Source: Silene conica (Eukaryota; Streptophyta; Magnoliopsida; Caryophyllales; Caryophyllaceae). From it: a DNA stretch of 64,000 nt. Below the pieces are notes generated by a model. The model was given only the letters and a program-made list of their open reading frames with translations. It ran no database searches and was not told the origin of the DNA. Positions 22,328-34,764 of this stretch are shown here, in pieces; the first letter of the stretch is position 1; the number at the start of each line of letters is the position of its first letter. Both the position numbers and the translations under genes were made by a program. The DNA lies in NCBI GenBank assembly GCA_029255685.2, contig CM055315.2, positions 48,341,705 through 48,405,704 of the forward strand, written 5' to 3'.

Positions 22328-25300
22328 ATGGCTGGTGAAGACCCAATGCCAAGTGCCAAGCTAGCACGTGAATCCTGGCTAAAGGCCTTCATGGACTCCA
22401 TGAATCAGTCAACTAGACTGAGGAATGATGGGTCAAACTTCTCTGACTGGGAGGCAGCACTACGGAATGCTGCCATTGCTGACGGAAAGCTTAAGTATTT
22501 AACTGAGCCCATTCCGGCACACCCAGGAACTGGAGCTAGAGCCAACGAAGTTCGCGCTCATAGCGACTTTGTTATGGAAGCGGGTGCGATAAAGAACGTA
22601 CTCATCTATGCAATGGAATCAAATTTGCAAAGACGCTTCATATCCCATGGTGCAAACAAGATTTTCACCACGCTCTCTAACGAATTCTCCAAAGCTCCGA
22701 GAATCGTTTCTTATGAGCATACCTGTCGCTTCTTTGAGGCGGAACTCCAGAAGGGCCAAGCTGTTAGCCCACATATTCTCAACATGATTGAGAATATCGA
22801 GAAACTGGAGACCCTGAACTGCAAGATCAGTGAGAACATAATCGTTGATCGAATGCTTCATTCACTTCATGATGGGTTCGCCCTCTTTAGGGCCAACTAT
22901 TACATGAATGACATGAAGAAGACTCCTCATGAGCTCCACTCCCTTCTCGTACAGACCGAGAAGGATCTGAAATTAAGTGGGAGCGTGAAGCAAGATGTTC
23001 TCATGATCTCCAGTAAGGGTAAGGGTAAGGGTAAAGCTAAAGCTCAGGGTGACCTAACAGTAGGCAAGCCCAAGTTTAAGAAGTCAGGATTTACTAAGAG
23101 TGGGCCAGGTGAGTCAAGCAACTCACAGGGCAAAACAAAGAGCAAGGATACTAGCATGGAATGTCACCATTGCCACAAGACTGGGCATTGGAGGCGCTCA
23201 TGCCCCGTGTATCGTGAGGACATTAAGGCAGGCCGTGTTACTCCTGTTGGTATGTCTTCTTCTTCTTTTATTCACATGATTGAGATTAACCATGCAAGTT
23301 ACAGAACTTGGGTACTAGATACTGGTTGTGGTTCTCATCTATGTAATCATGTGCAGGGCCTCCGAAACCAAGAACCCCTAATCAAGGGTGAGATTGACCT
23401 GCATGTCGGGAATGGAGCACGTGTTGCTGCAATCTCGAGGGGAACATACGTGATCCAGCTCCCAAGTGGATTCGAGTTATCTTTATATAACTGTTATTAT
23501 GTTCCTTGTTTGTCCAAAAACATTATTTCAGTTTCTGCGCTTGACAAACTCGGTTTTTCATTTGTAATAGAGAATAATAGCTGTATTTTCTCCTTACACA
23601 ATATGATTTATGGCAAGGCAGTTTCCATGAATGGAATTTATGTTTTAGATCAAACCACCGAGATATTACATGTGAATAACAAGAGATTAAAGGTAGGTGA
23701 CAAAGATCAAACTTACCTATGGCATTGTCGTATGGGACACATAAATGAGAAACGCGTAAAACAGCTCATACAGAATGGAGCTATCTCGCCCTTTGATTTC
23801 GAATCATATGGCACGTGTGAATCATGTCTCATTGGCAAAATGACTCGTATTTCTTTCAAAGGTGTTGGAATGCGCGCTGCCGACCTATTAGGACTCATAC
23901 ATACGGACGTATGTGGCCCTATGTCGATCAACGCACGAGAAGGCTATAGGTATTTCATCACTTTCACGGATGATTTGAGTAGATATGGCTATGTCTACTT
24001 GATGAAACATAAAAGTGAATCCTTTGACAAGTTCAAAGAATACCAGAATCGGGTACAGAACCAGCTGGGTAGAAAGATTAAAGCACTACGTTCGGATCGT
24101 GGTGGTGAGTATCTTTCACACGAGTTTGATCAACACCTTAAAGACTGTGGCATCATGCTACAGTTGACTCCACCTGGAACACCACAATTAAATGGTGTGT
24201 CCGAACGGAGAAATCGAACTCTACTTGATATGGTTCGATCCATGATGAGTCACACCGTTGTGCCTGATTCATTGTGGGCTATGCTCTTTTGTCGGCCGCT
24301 CTAATTCTTAGCCGAAGTCCGTCTAAAGCTGTTGACAAGACTCCATTCGAATTATGGAAGGGAACGGTCCCTAACTTGTCCTTTATTCGGGTTTGGGGCT
24401 GCGAGGCTTATGTCAAGTGGAGACACGAGGATAAGCTCGGCCCGCGATCGGTCAAGACATACTTTATAGGTTATCCAAAGGGAACTTTTGGTCATTACTT
24501 CTACTCGCCAACCGAACAACGTGTTTTTGTTGCGGCTAGTGCGACGTTCTTAGAGAAAGAATTTCTCGAGAACAAGTCGAGTAATAGAACCTTCGATTTA
24601 TCAGAGGTTCAAGAACCAACTACCGAGCAACCATTGGAGGAAATAGTTCCTTCAACCGAGGCTGCGGTAGATATTCCCGAGGAACCTAGGAGGTCGGGAA
24701 GAGTCTCTATTCCACCGGACAGATACATTGGTATGGTCGAGGAACACGATACAGATGACGTCTTACTCCTATAGGGTAATGAAACCACAACCTATAAAGG
24801 TGCCGTGACCAGTTCTGACTCAAAGCTATGGCTAGAAGCCATGCAATCCGAGATGGACTCCATGTATGAGAACAACGTGTGGGATCTTGTGGACTTACCT
24901 GCAAAGGTACGTCCCCTTAAATGCAAATGGCTTTACAAGATAAAGCATGCCGTGGAAGGACAACAAGATATCCACAAGGCTAGACTAGTTGCTAAAGGTT
25001 TCACTCAAGTGCCAGGCTTGCATTATGATGAGATCTTTGCACCCGTAGTCATGCTACGTTCCATTCGGATTATCTTAGCGATCGCCGCATTTCATGATTA
25101 TGAAATATGGCAAATGGACGTTAAAACCGCCTTCTTAAACGGTTATTTGGAGGAAGAGTTGTACATGGTACAACCCGAGGGTTTTATCGATCCAGCACAT
25201 CCTAAGAAAGTTTGCAAGCTTAAGCGTTCCATTTATGGACTTAAGCAAGCATCAAGGAGTTGGAATCATCGCTTCGACCAAGTGATAAAAGAGAATGGAT

Positions 25301-26358
25301 TCATTCGATCAGTCGAGGAACCATCTCTCTATCTCAAGTCGAGTGGGAGCAAGATTGTATTCCTGGTACTGTATGTCGACGACATACTCTTGATTGGGAA
25401 TGACATACCTCTCCTATCTTCGGTTAAAGCATGGTTGAAAAACCATTTCCAGATGAAAGATCTGGGAGAGGCACAAAGAATTTTGGGCATACGTATCTAC
25501 AGGGATAGATCACGACGGATGTTGTCTCTCAGTCAGGAGTCTTATATAGATAAGATTCTAAAGAGATTCAGTATGACGAACTCCAAGAAAGGGTTCCTTC
25601 CTATGACTCCTGGGCTTCACTTGAGCAAGACTCAAGAAGCTAAGTCATTGCAAGAGAAAGAGCGCATGAGTCGGATTCCTTATGCCTCGGCAACAGGATC
25701 GATCATGTATGCCATGATATGCACACGTCCTGACGTTGCATATGCATTGAGTATGACAAGTCGATTCCAAACTCATCCAGGTGAACAACACTGGATGGCC
25801 GTGAAAAACATTCTTAAGTACCTACGGAGGACTAAAGATTGGGGATTGACTTACGGAGGCGACTCGACGCTCTGCGCCACGGGTTACGCAGATGCTAGCT
25901 TCCAAACGGATCGAGATGACTCGAAATCTCAGTCTGGATTCGTTTTTACTCTTAATGGCGCTGCTGTCAGCTGGAAAAGTTCTAAACAGAGTGTTACAGC
26001 AGATTCTACGACCGAGTCCGAGTACTATGCCGCCTCGGAAGCAGCTAAGGAAGCAATATGGATGCGTCAATTCTTACAAGGAGTCACGGTAGTACCTAGT
26101 TCGAATGACCGGATCACCGTTTATTGTGACAATAAAGGTGCCATCTTCCAAACTAAGGAGCATAAGTCTAGCAACAAAGCTAGACATGTACAACGGAAAG
26201 CTCATCTAATCAGAGATTACGTGGAGCAAAAGGAGATTTTTATTGATAAGATCGCTACGGATGACAACATAGCTGATCCTCTCACAAAAGCATTACCACG
26301 TGATAAGCATGAAGGGCACATTCATTCCATGGGAATTGGATGTGTTCCTAAGTTGTAG
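22328..26358 (+). pseudogene. gag-pol: Element A gag-pol (one frameshift, one stop)
   Basis: Starts at ATG 22328. Seen in order: Gag core (about residues 15-235), CCHC knuckle CHHCHKTGHWRRSC from 279, protease DTG at D331, GAG-pre-integrase LWHCRMGHINEKR, integrase triad D527, D590 and E626, then after the break reverse transcriptase with YVDD at 25372-25383, and RNase H with YADASF near 25885 and VYCDNKG near 26120, ending in PLTKALPRDKHEGH. Compared with element F, one G is missing in the run at 24274-24278, so the first frame ends at 24304 and the downstream part is in another frame; a TAG stop stands at 24772-24774 where F has GAG. Both changes fall between integrase and reverse transcriptase, so this copy cannot make a full polyprotein. 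Confidence 0.93.
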
Positions 26359-27133
26359 TACTCTTTTATGAATTCATGAAATAATTCATTTTCTCGTGTA
26401 CTCTATTCAACCTTATTGTTATAATATAAAATGTTTAGTTTCTCATGTGGAATTGTACGCCAATTTTGAACACCACAAAGTGAACTGATTAACATTACAT
26501 CGTTTTGGTCCTTGATTACCCACTTGAGCTGATAACTCAGGTAATCATTTTGTGACGTTGGTTGATGGTGGGTTCAACGAGCCATAAGTCACGCGGCTGA
26601 CTGACCAATCACAAAGGCGAGTTATAAGGATATCTCGTAGGACACCCCGTGACAGCGTTATGGAGTCCTAAATGTTTTATAACATTGGGTGCCGGGTCGT
26701 GGATAGGACCTCCATAGTGTTCCTTAGAGTCGAGTCTTTTGACTTTCAACTGTCTCTTGAGATTAAGGCAGATTTTGGGTAACTTTGGTTTCTTTCCCAC
26801 GGTCACCGTAACAGGGGCCAAGAGGATTTTTTCTGGGTTATTTCATGCTGCGCGATATCGGCAGGATTCGAGTTGAGGGAAATATCCAAACCCTTATCAG
26901 GATTTTATCATTTCTCAGGGCCACTCGAGGAGTAGTAACTGAAATGCATGGCCATGCTCGAATACAGATTCGTTTTATCAGTTAAGTTACTCTCTAGTCT
27001 GGGAAACCACTCTTGATACAGATCGCTTGTGAGATACGACCTTTGCGAATGCGGATTTGCAAATTGTCTTACATTGAGTGGGAGAAATTTTAAAAGGATA
27101 TGAGAATCGGTTATCGCACCTACACTTGTACGG
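26359..27133 (+). other. Element A 3' region between pol and polypurine tracts
   Basis: About 775 bp with no sense gene. It aligns with the 3' regions of D and F, and in blocks (AAGTGAACTG, the ACACCCCGTGAC-like block, the GCCATGCTCG block) with those of B, E and G. Two antisense frames lie here and are listed separately. Confidence 0.7.
26609..26821 (-). other. Antisense open frame 1 (70 codons), element A
   Basis: A 70-codon frame beginning MAPVTVTVGKKPK. Frames of the same length and position occur in D (35986-36198) and F (52420-52632). Nearly all differences between the three change an amino acid, which argues against a selected protein. No family recognised. Confidence 0.25.
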
Positions 27134-27195
27134 ACAAGTGGGAGTTTGTTGGAGCTTGTGTCCTCCACATGTAGTGTGATAACGTCATTGCACAT
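26908..27195 (-). other. Antisense open frame 2 (95 codons), element A
   Basis: A 95-codon frame starting between the two polypurine tracts and running towards pol, kept open in D (35612-35899) and F (52719-53006). Parts of the peptide (HFxxxSSxG) recur antisense in E and G. Differences are mostly amino-acid changing, so a DNA or RNA constraint is more likely than a protein. Confidence 0.25.
27134..27146 (+). other. Polypurine tract 1 of element A
   Basis: ACAAGTGGGAGTT followed by TGTTGGAGCTTGTGTCC, which reads as a second U3 start. Not the tract that defined this copy's LTR, but the equivalent tract defined the LTR of element F. Confidence 0.7.
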
Positions 27196-27207
27196 ACCCT
27201 TGTACGG

Positions 27208-27220
27208 ACAAGTGGGAGAT
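27208..27220 (+). other. Polypurine tract 2 of element A
   Basis: ACAAGTGGGAGAT directly before the 3' LTR at 27221. The 5' LTR starts at the matching base, so this tract primed plus-strand synthesis of copy A. Confidence 0.9.
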
Positions 27221-28222
27221 TGTTGGGGCTGGTGTCCTTGACAATTAAGTACAATGACTTATTAAATCTCTTTAAGGATCACAAGGGCATACTTCTGTAT
27301 TATTACCAGTTGATCCACGTTTATCAATAACGGTTGGCTTGCTAGATAAGTTTGACGTTATTGTCATACGGATGGCGGTGATCAACTGGTCCCTATACGT
27401 CACACCTATAGGACACGTTTGAGGGATGTGAAGGTATGAAAATACAATCACATTTATGCCGGATATGACTAAACAGTTAGTCAGAGGTATTGACTATTAA
27501 ATTAGTCAATAAGATGTTGAGATTATTATTTAATACGGATTAAATAATTTTAGCTAATACGGATTACATGATTAATTCGTAAAATTAAATATAAACGGTT
27601 ATATTTGATTAAATATTAATTTCGCGTATTAATATAAACAGTTATATTAATTTGGGTAATTATACAATATCGTAATTTTATCAGACCATTATTAATACAT
27701 CGACTGCATTAATATCTGATAACATGTATACGATTTATAAATAAAACCCGCGAATAAATTTTAGCTAAATGGGTCGAATCACGAATTAGAATAAGGTAAG
27801 AGTGGAAAGCCCACTCCTACCCTATTCGAAATTTCGGCCAAGAGCTACATAAGGAGGAGGACTCTCCTTATGTCAGGTGACTGATTGTTTTACTGATTAA
27901 AAACAGATCTCAAGAATAATTAGGGTTTTGAGAACATCTTTTTCCCAAAACTCAGATCTCACATCTAAATCTCAAAAGGCTCTCCCCATATTGCAAGGCA
28001 ATTGGAGAGTATTTTCTAGCACACGCGGCATCATCTCAATCAAGTCTTGGGTGCAAGTTATAGGAGGGAATTTACTTTAATTCCTGTTCTTAGGCCATAA
28101 GCACAAAGGACCAAAGGTTGATTTCTTTTTCATGCTTTTAATTAACTTATGACTATAATCACAATTGTATGTTTCATTATAATCCTGCAAGTTTGGGGCG
28201 AATACATGCTTTATTCCCCTCA
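27221..28222 (+). repeat. Element A 3' LTR
   Basis: 1002 bp, about 99.3% identical to 19686-20687. The target duplication AGTTG follows. Confidence 0.95.
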
Positions 28223-28227
28223 AGTTG
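28223..28227 (+). repeat. Target-site duplication of element A (right)
   Basis: AGTTG, identical to 19681-19685; the B LTR continues at once with GTCCCTTTAGGTCACACC. Confidence 0.93.
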
Positions 28228-29299
28228 GTCCCTTTAGGTCACACCTATAGGACAATTCCCTTAAATGATAAAGTGATCAAATGTATATTGATACGATTTG
28301 ATCATATTCCTTAAACTCGTATATCGAGAAATCAGAGGTTAAGTCTTATTGTAAGATTTATGTTAAAAATTGAAACTTGTCAATTATTAAACAATAAACG
28401 ATATTTTATGATATCGTAATTAGAATGAATCGGGTTATAATTAATACAAAGGTTGCAAATCGTACTGACGATAAATTATCATTTTATATTTGTAATTTCG
28501 AATTACTTGTCAATTGATAAATATGATTTATTTAATTATATATACATATATATAATATTTATATGATAAATATTTATATGTTTCAAATTAAGATAATTGT
28601 ATTACCTAGTGACATATAAGATGTCACATTTTGTACAAATTGAACAATTGACAAATTTGTAAAATGAAGTCCATTTTAAGTGTAATTTGGGCGGCTAAGT
28701 GGAGGTAGTTGTAGGTTATTAGTGTTTAATTAACATGCTTTAATCATTGTGTTTAAAGCATGCCTTGGAAACACTACTTAGGCAACCCTAAGAAGCATGG
28801 GTAAGAGAAGTTGTCTCCCCTTTGTTCTTCTCCATACCCGGCCATCACCACACCCCAAGCATTACCCACTTAAATAGTATGTGATACTCATTTAACCCTA
28901 ATTCTAATCCTTTGGCAATTTTTTTTTTAGAGTGAGAAAAATATACCAAAACCTCTAAGTATTATAAGATAATAATACATACTAATTGTAGTATTGAGAT
29001 AATATATTCTAATAAAGTGATTAGATTATAGTTTAAGGAAACCGTTTTCTACACCTAGCTCGTGTTACTTTCGGTTTTAAAGGGGTTGTCTTGGTGCATC
29101 CAAAGGAGGTATTCTTGTTGAATACTTGGAGGATCATCCTAGCTTTACATTTCGGACCGTGTGTAAGGGCTCGAAATCTCTCCTATTTCCGCATATATTT
29201 AGCATGCATAAGATCTAATAAAATGTTAATTAAAATGTTAATTAAAATCATGTTAGTATGACTAAAAGTATTAGATTATGAGATAACTAAAACCCTTCA
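28228..29299 (+). repeat. Element B 5' LTR, second part
   Basis: Continues the LTR begun at 19519. Includes CACACCTATAGGACA, AT-rich U3 and a 3' end ...AACCCTTCA before the primer-binding site. Confidence 0.92.
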
Positions 29300-29301
29300 A
29301 T

Positions 29302-29313
29302 TGGTATCAGAGC
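29302..29313 (+). other. Element B primer-binding site
   Basis: TGGTATCAGAGC, two bases after the LTR end. Confidence 0.95.
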
Positions 29314-31746
29314 AACTAGGTTGTTTGCATGCTTTCCGTTTACGTTTTTACGGAGTTATTAGGATAACAAAATAAAATTTGGAATTTCGTTTAATATATG
29401 ATATGGCCGAAATTATTTAAGTATGAATACCTACTGTTTCTAAAATGTTTTAACAATATTTGGAATAGATTTTGCATATATATTGTTCATTGGTATATTT
29501 ATTTTCGGTTTTATTAGTTTTTAATGGTTAAAAATTGTTTATTTTGGGAAAAATAGTTAAAATCATCTTTTGGCCGAGATTTTTCAGTATGTTTTCACAT
29601 GTATATCCTATGTTATGAATATGAATTTTCGTATATTATGGACTTATAATACATGAGATATGAATTTTAAATGTTAAAATGCAATAAGATGAATAAAAAT
29701 GAGTTTGTATAGTTATATTTGGAATTTGACTATAAAAATTTATGAGTATGTCACATGCAATATTTAAAATATATGCTAAATTTTCCAGAAATTTATCTCA
29801 TATATTGCATTATTATAGATTTTTAATGTAAAAATCGGGTAATTAGTGACATTATTTCGACTTTAATAGTTTAAGTTGGAATTTGGCCATAAAATTTTAA
29901 CACGATGTCATATATATTATTTCCATCATGTATAAAAATTTCGAGATTTTTATCTTAATTAATGCTTGAGAAATAATTTTAAAGGTTAAAATCGTACGAT
30001 ATATGACGAAAATCGTTAAAATTTGCAATAGTTGTTAAAATGGCCGGAAAATTTAACCCATAATATTCATATATGATATGTTCATCACTAAATTATTCTT
30101 GGGAGCCAAAAGTTTCTGTTTTGATTTAATTTTAATTGTTAAAAAGTTGCATTTAAAATTGAATTAAAAGAGTCATATTTATTGATATTTCGGTTACTTG
30201 GGCAGTGTGTAATTTTTTTTCTGTCCATTTTTATGTTCTTAAAGTGTTTTGGAAAGTGTAAAAATATTATTAGTATTTTATTTGCATTTATCGAGTCAAT
30301 TATTGAATTTTCCGACTTAAAATGCTCGTTTTACGTATTATTTTCGAAATAAATGTTAAAACCGTATAAATACTAATATTTTTAAAGTTCTGAAACTTTA
30401 AGAACATTCCAGATTTTTCAAAATTTGAATTTTGAAATTTTCGAAATTTTAATGACTATTTTCGATTTTATATTATTTTCCCGCAAAACCGAGTTAAATA
30501 CCGAACAATATTAAAATATATTAAGTTAAGTCATGTTCAAAGTTTGAGTAAGACTAAATTTTGAAACCTAAAAGATTTGGGATGATTAACTTAAGAGTGA
30601 ATTCCGATTCACATTATGCATAGTGTTGTTAAACGTTAAAACACGCAATTCCATAAAACCGAGGTATGCGATAACTATTTATTTAAATGATATCTAAATA
30701 GGACGATTTGGCTTAGGGTTTGCATGATAGTTAATATATTCATAAGCATTGCATATTTTAATTATGAATGTCATGATTTTATTTACGTAATTTTGGGAAT
30801 TATGTAATTTACTTAGTATGGCCTTAGTTTTAAATTGGTATTTCCCGTAATGTAAGGGATTACCGATTCGGTTGTAATTTTGTGATCTCGTATCACCCAA
30901 TTGTAATTTATTTCTATTTTATAATGTATAAAGTAGACTAGAAAAGTTGTAATTTTTGTAAATTCCGGAGATCCTTGAAGACGGTGCCATTCGGAAAGGA
31001 GTTCCGAACAAGACGGTGTTTACCTCGAAGTGCGTGCCTCGTGAAGTTCAAGGGACCAAAGGAGTTGGTTTCCGAATTTGTACTTTTATTATTTCTTTTC
31101 TAGGAAAGGCCATACTAGGGTTTATTTTTATGCTTTTATCTTGCTTTTTATATGTTTGCATGCATAGCCAAATCGTCATATATCGTCTCATGCATTTTTG
31201 ATTTAGTCGACCTAGTCATTATTTTATCAATAATTCACCGACTTAGTTCACTTAAACGGAGATAGATAATAATTTGACTAGATCTCTTACATATAAATAT
31301 TGAGACTTAGCCTTACCAAAAAGTATGGACCCATGAATCCCTTCTTCACAAGAACGTAGGCTCGGCTATACCGGGGTACTAAAATTGTCACGTTGGGTAA
31401 GTGGGGTAATAAGATTACACCTTGAAATTTGGTCGATCTCAACGAAAGTATTCGTAACCGTAGTTGCAATAAGTTCGGGCTAAAGACGATTTTTAGAAAA
31501 TTGTCGACCGGGAGTTCTAAGGTAGAGCCGATTAAAAGGTTGATCCACCAAATTATACCAATACGGGTTGAATCGGCTATACCGTGCCCGAATTAGTATG
31601 GGTTTGGGTCTCGGGATTGTTTACTTAATTGGGTAAGAGATCATTAAGTAAATATACTAAACTTGTTTAAAATTATTTACGAGTTTTGAAAATGACGTTG
31701 TTTTAATTCCTTCATTTTTATTGTAGTTTCATTTTCAACATCATCA
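29314..31746 (+). other. Element B leader
   Basis: 2433 bp, AT-rich, without a gene. It aligns along its length with the leaders of C and E. The block near 30960-31130 (GAAGACGGTGCC, GTTCAAGGGACCAA, GGCCATACTAGGG) matches the block kept in A, F and K. It lacks the GGTCGGTCGACC palindromes. Confidence 0.75.
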
Positions 31747-32714
31747 ATGGCAACCAACGCTCACCTCGCTCTCACTAACGTTTCATGGCTTCGATCCTTT
31801 ATGGATCGTTGCAAACTCGATAAGCATGGCTTAAATTTTAAGGATTGGGATGCACAATTACTTTTGGCCGCTCAAGGTGACGATAAGACTCGTTACCTAT
31901 CCGAAGCCGCTCCTCCCGCTCCGACCGCTCGTTCATCGGTCCAAACTCGTGAGGCCTATGAAGCGTACATGAAAGAGTCCTCCGCTCTTAAAAATGTGCT
32001 CATCTTCTCCATGGAGCCGGATCTCCAAAGGAGTATGATCAAGTTGACCACATCATATGAGATATACATCAAGCTTGCGACAATGTTTTCGCAAACTCCA
32101 AGGGTGATTCAATATGAGGCGGCTTCCGCCTTCTTCGACGTTAGCTTGAAGGAAGGGCAAAAGATAAGCCCTTATGTTCTCAAACTAGTTGAGCTCGCGG
32201 AAACTCTTAAAGTGCAAGGGGTTGATGTTCCCGACTCTCTCATCATCGACCGAGTTCTTCACTCGCTCAATAAGGTGAAATCGTATGCTCAATTCTGGGT
32301 GAATTTCAATATGCGAAATCAAGATACCACATTGGACGAATTGCATGAGATGCTCGTCCAAGCCGAGAGGGATATGGGACTTCATGAAAGTTCCACTAAG
32401 GATGTTTTAAACATCGAAAAGAAAGGGAAACAAGCTTCAAGAAGAATGCCTTTAAAGGCAAGGGCAAGAAAACGTTCAAGCCCAAAGCGACCAAAGAAAA
32501 GACCTTTTCGAAAGGCGCTTCCACCTCGTCTTCGAAATCCGAAGACAAGTGCCATTATTGCTCGAGATTAGGACATTGGAAGCGTAATTGCCCCAAATAC
32601 TTGAGCAATCTCAAAGATGGAAAGGTTCTTGTAGGTTTTAATTGTCGTTTAAATTCATGTTATTGTGTCAACTTTTGTATGACGATACAAGTTGTTGACT
32701 ATCACCCCTTTTAA
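31747..32714 (+). pseudogene. gag: Element B gag (gag-only element, one frameshift)
   Basis: A copia Gag whose core (FKDWDAQL, ALKNVLIFSMEPDLQR, IIDRVLHSLN, DELHEMLVQAE) aligns with the Gag of A, F and K. The open frame runs to 32571, but from about 32430 the true frame is shifted: the CCHC knuckle CHYCSRLGHWKRNC lies from 32550 in another frame, which stops at 32712-32714. The same frame change is needed in element E at nearly the same place. No protease, integrase or reverse transcriptase follows. Gag would form the particle that packages element RNA; enzymes would have to come from a related autonomous element, by inference the A/D/F family. Confidence 0.88.
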
Positions 32715-34764
32715 ATTGTTTTAAAGGGGCACCTTATAAAGATAAGGGCAAGGAAAGGGAAGCTTGAAGTTCCTTACATGGATTGCTATGGTAGCAACTA
32801 GTGATTGAAGACTTGAAGAGCTTGGCTCTAATTTTATTATCGTCTTCTTTCATCTATGCACTTTAATTTTAAAGAGCAATGTCTTTTCTTGTATGACATG
32901 GATTCAAATCCTAAAACAATGGTTGTAATTTTGGATATTAGTGACTTGGTTTTCAACCCAAGTCACTAATTTTGTTCTCAATCAATTCCTTGATTTCTAA
33001 AATGAATTGCATGCCTTGTTAAAACATGAATAATAGTGATTTTATCACAAAATAAGTCACATTGATACGATCAATATAATCAAAGTGTTGATTAAAACGG
33101 AGAACTAAACCACATGAGATACTTTCAATCAAATTAAGAAATCATTAATTCATTATACGATGATCATTTTAAGTGAAAATGAGGATGAATACATCACACC
33201 TATAAAACTTCAAACATTCATATGCATTGGTTAAAGCGAAATAGTTATCCTTATACGAATAAAGGTTATTGTCAAAAGGATAGAGTGGGAGAAAATATTT
33301 CGCTCGCAAACCAATGATATAAATACAGGATCTTAGAGAAGATTCCTACATGGGAGTCTTAAAGAAGAACCCTAAATGAATGAATTAAAGAAACTACGAG
33401 AGGACACTGAAGAAACTACGGGTGGACACAAGAGGAAAGGTTCCTTATGTTCATTGTTTCAAAGAGAGGATATAATGAAACCCCGTATGAAATCGGAAGG
33501 AAAACGGTTCCTTAATAAATGATTTTTCTAAATTTATAAGATAAAAGAGAAGAAATCATCTCAATTCTCTCAATGTAGTTAAAAAGGAATTATTATGTCA
33601 TATTCGTCTCGATGAAACGAAGACATGAAAGAAGTGATGATTGATTGAATGAAAATAGATCACTGTAGGGATAGTGATAGTGATAATGATTCAAATAATA
33701 AATAAAAAATTTACATGCAAGAATTGAAAGGTTCATTTAAGAAATCGAGTGATATTGTTTTTAGTGGGGGCAATATTCATTAAAGAATTGAACCTACCAT
33801 TTAGAGAGGATGGGTAATTCTTTAAGGTGTAAAGAATAAGAGGTTCTCAATTCTAGATGAACAAAATACCTTATATCATACGATGATGGAGTTTTACGGG
33901 AAGGTTTATTATATTGATAATAAAAGGTCGCCCATTAGAAATCAAAATGGTTAGATATGAATAACCTTGATAAAATAGCCAAGATGATTGAAAATAATTG
34001 GAGTAATAACTACTGTATAGATTTCAGCACATGAGTGACTAGGAAATTTCGAGTGATTCTTTAATCCCTCTATTATATCCACACGTCACGAGTTATAAGA
34101 TAACAGTGGGAGCTTCCCTCAGGAAAGGAACCTCAAGATCTAGAATGGGTTCTAGATATGTGCTCAAATAAGATCATATTATGTGAGATAATATGAGTCG
34201 GAAGGAGAGCAAATTTCGTAAGTTTTGCAATCATGAATAAAAGGTTTATTCGCAAAACACTAATACAAATAGATGATCGTGCATCAAATGCAATGAAATA
34301 GTATTGAATGTTTTTGCATGACAATGTCATTTGAGTTGTAATTAACTCAAAATGAAAGATACTTTGTAAAAATCCAAATGGGTTGTAAAAGACAATTTTG
34401 AACCCCATAAGTGAACTGGATTGACTTAGTATAGCCCCTAGCCGCTTAACATGAGGTGACATCTCAAAGCGACTAGAATGTGAGGCGACTAATGGCAAGT
34501 TCAAATGCCATAAAGTAATATGTGATGACTAGTCGATCACATAGGCAGACTGCAAGAGACACTCTGTCGGGCAAAGTGACCGCTTATAGAGTTCTGGAAA
34601 TTTTATAATAGTCGTGTCGTGGCAAGAGCTGCTATAGTATTCTTGTGAGTCAATTCTTAGACTAAAGACTACTATCCCAAGATGGTACAGTTTAGGCATA
34701 ACCTTATCCATTCTCTACGACTTTTCGTAACTGGAGTCAAATGGGATTGCTTTGGGTTGTGACT
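32715..34764 (+). other. Element B post-gag region (no pol)
   Basis: About 2 kb where pol would be expected; I find no integrase or reverse-transcriptase motif in any frame. The region aligns with E (54762-57133, minus) and G (61549-63975, minus), so it belongs to the family and is not a local deletion. It contains a conserved hairpin at 32940-32967 and, from about 34390, the 3' block shared with A, D and F. It is cut at 34764/34768 by element D. Confidence 0.8.
32940..32967 (+). other. Conserved post-gag hairpin, element B
   Basis: AGTGACTTGG and CCAAGTCACT, 10-bp perfect arms with an 8-nt loop, about 225 bp after the gag stop. The same hairpin is in E (56865-56892) and, weaker, in G (63716-63739). 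Confidence 0.65.

Larger units (their letters stand above)
19686..28222 (+). mobile_element. Ty1/copia element A (Angela/BARE-like), complete but mutated
   Basis: 8537 bp with 1002-bp LTRs at 19686-20687 and 27221-28222 and an exact AGTTG target duplication. The LTRs differ by about four substitutions and a few single-base indels (about 99.3% identical), so the insertion is recent. It lies in the U3 of element B. Gag-pol organisation (gag, protease, integrase, reverse transcriptase, RNase H in one frame) is copia-type, and the protein motifs resemble the Angela lineage of which BARE-1 is the best known member. Confidence 0.95.

Noticed and set aside
30694-30900. Antisense open frame in the B leader
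   Set aside because: AT-rich chance frame, not kept in C or E.
32715-34390. Decayed pol in the post-gag region of B
   Set aside because: No protease, integrase or reverse-transcriptase motif seen in any frame, and the region aligns with E and G as a family feature.
34133-34504. 123-codon antisense frame in element B
   Set aside because: No recognisable domain and broken in E; AT-rich chance frame.
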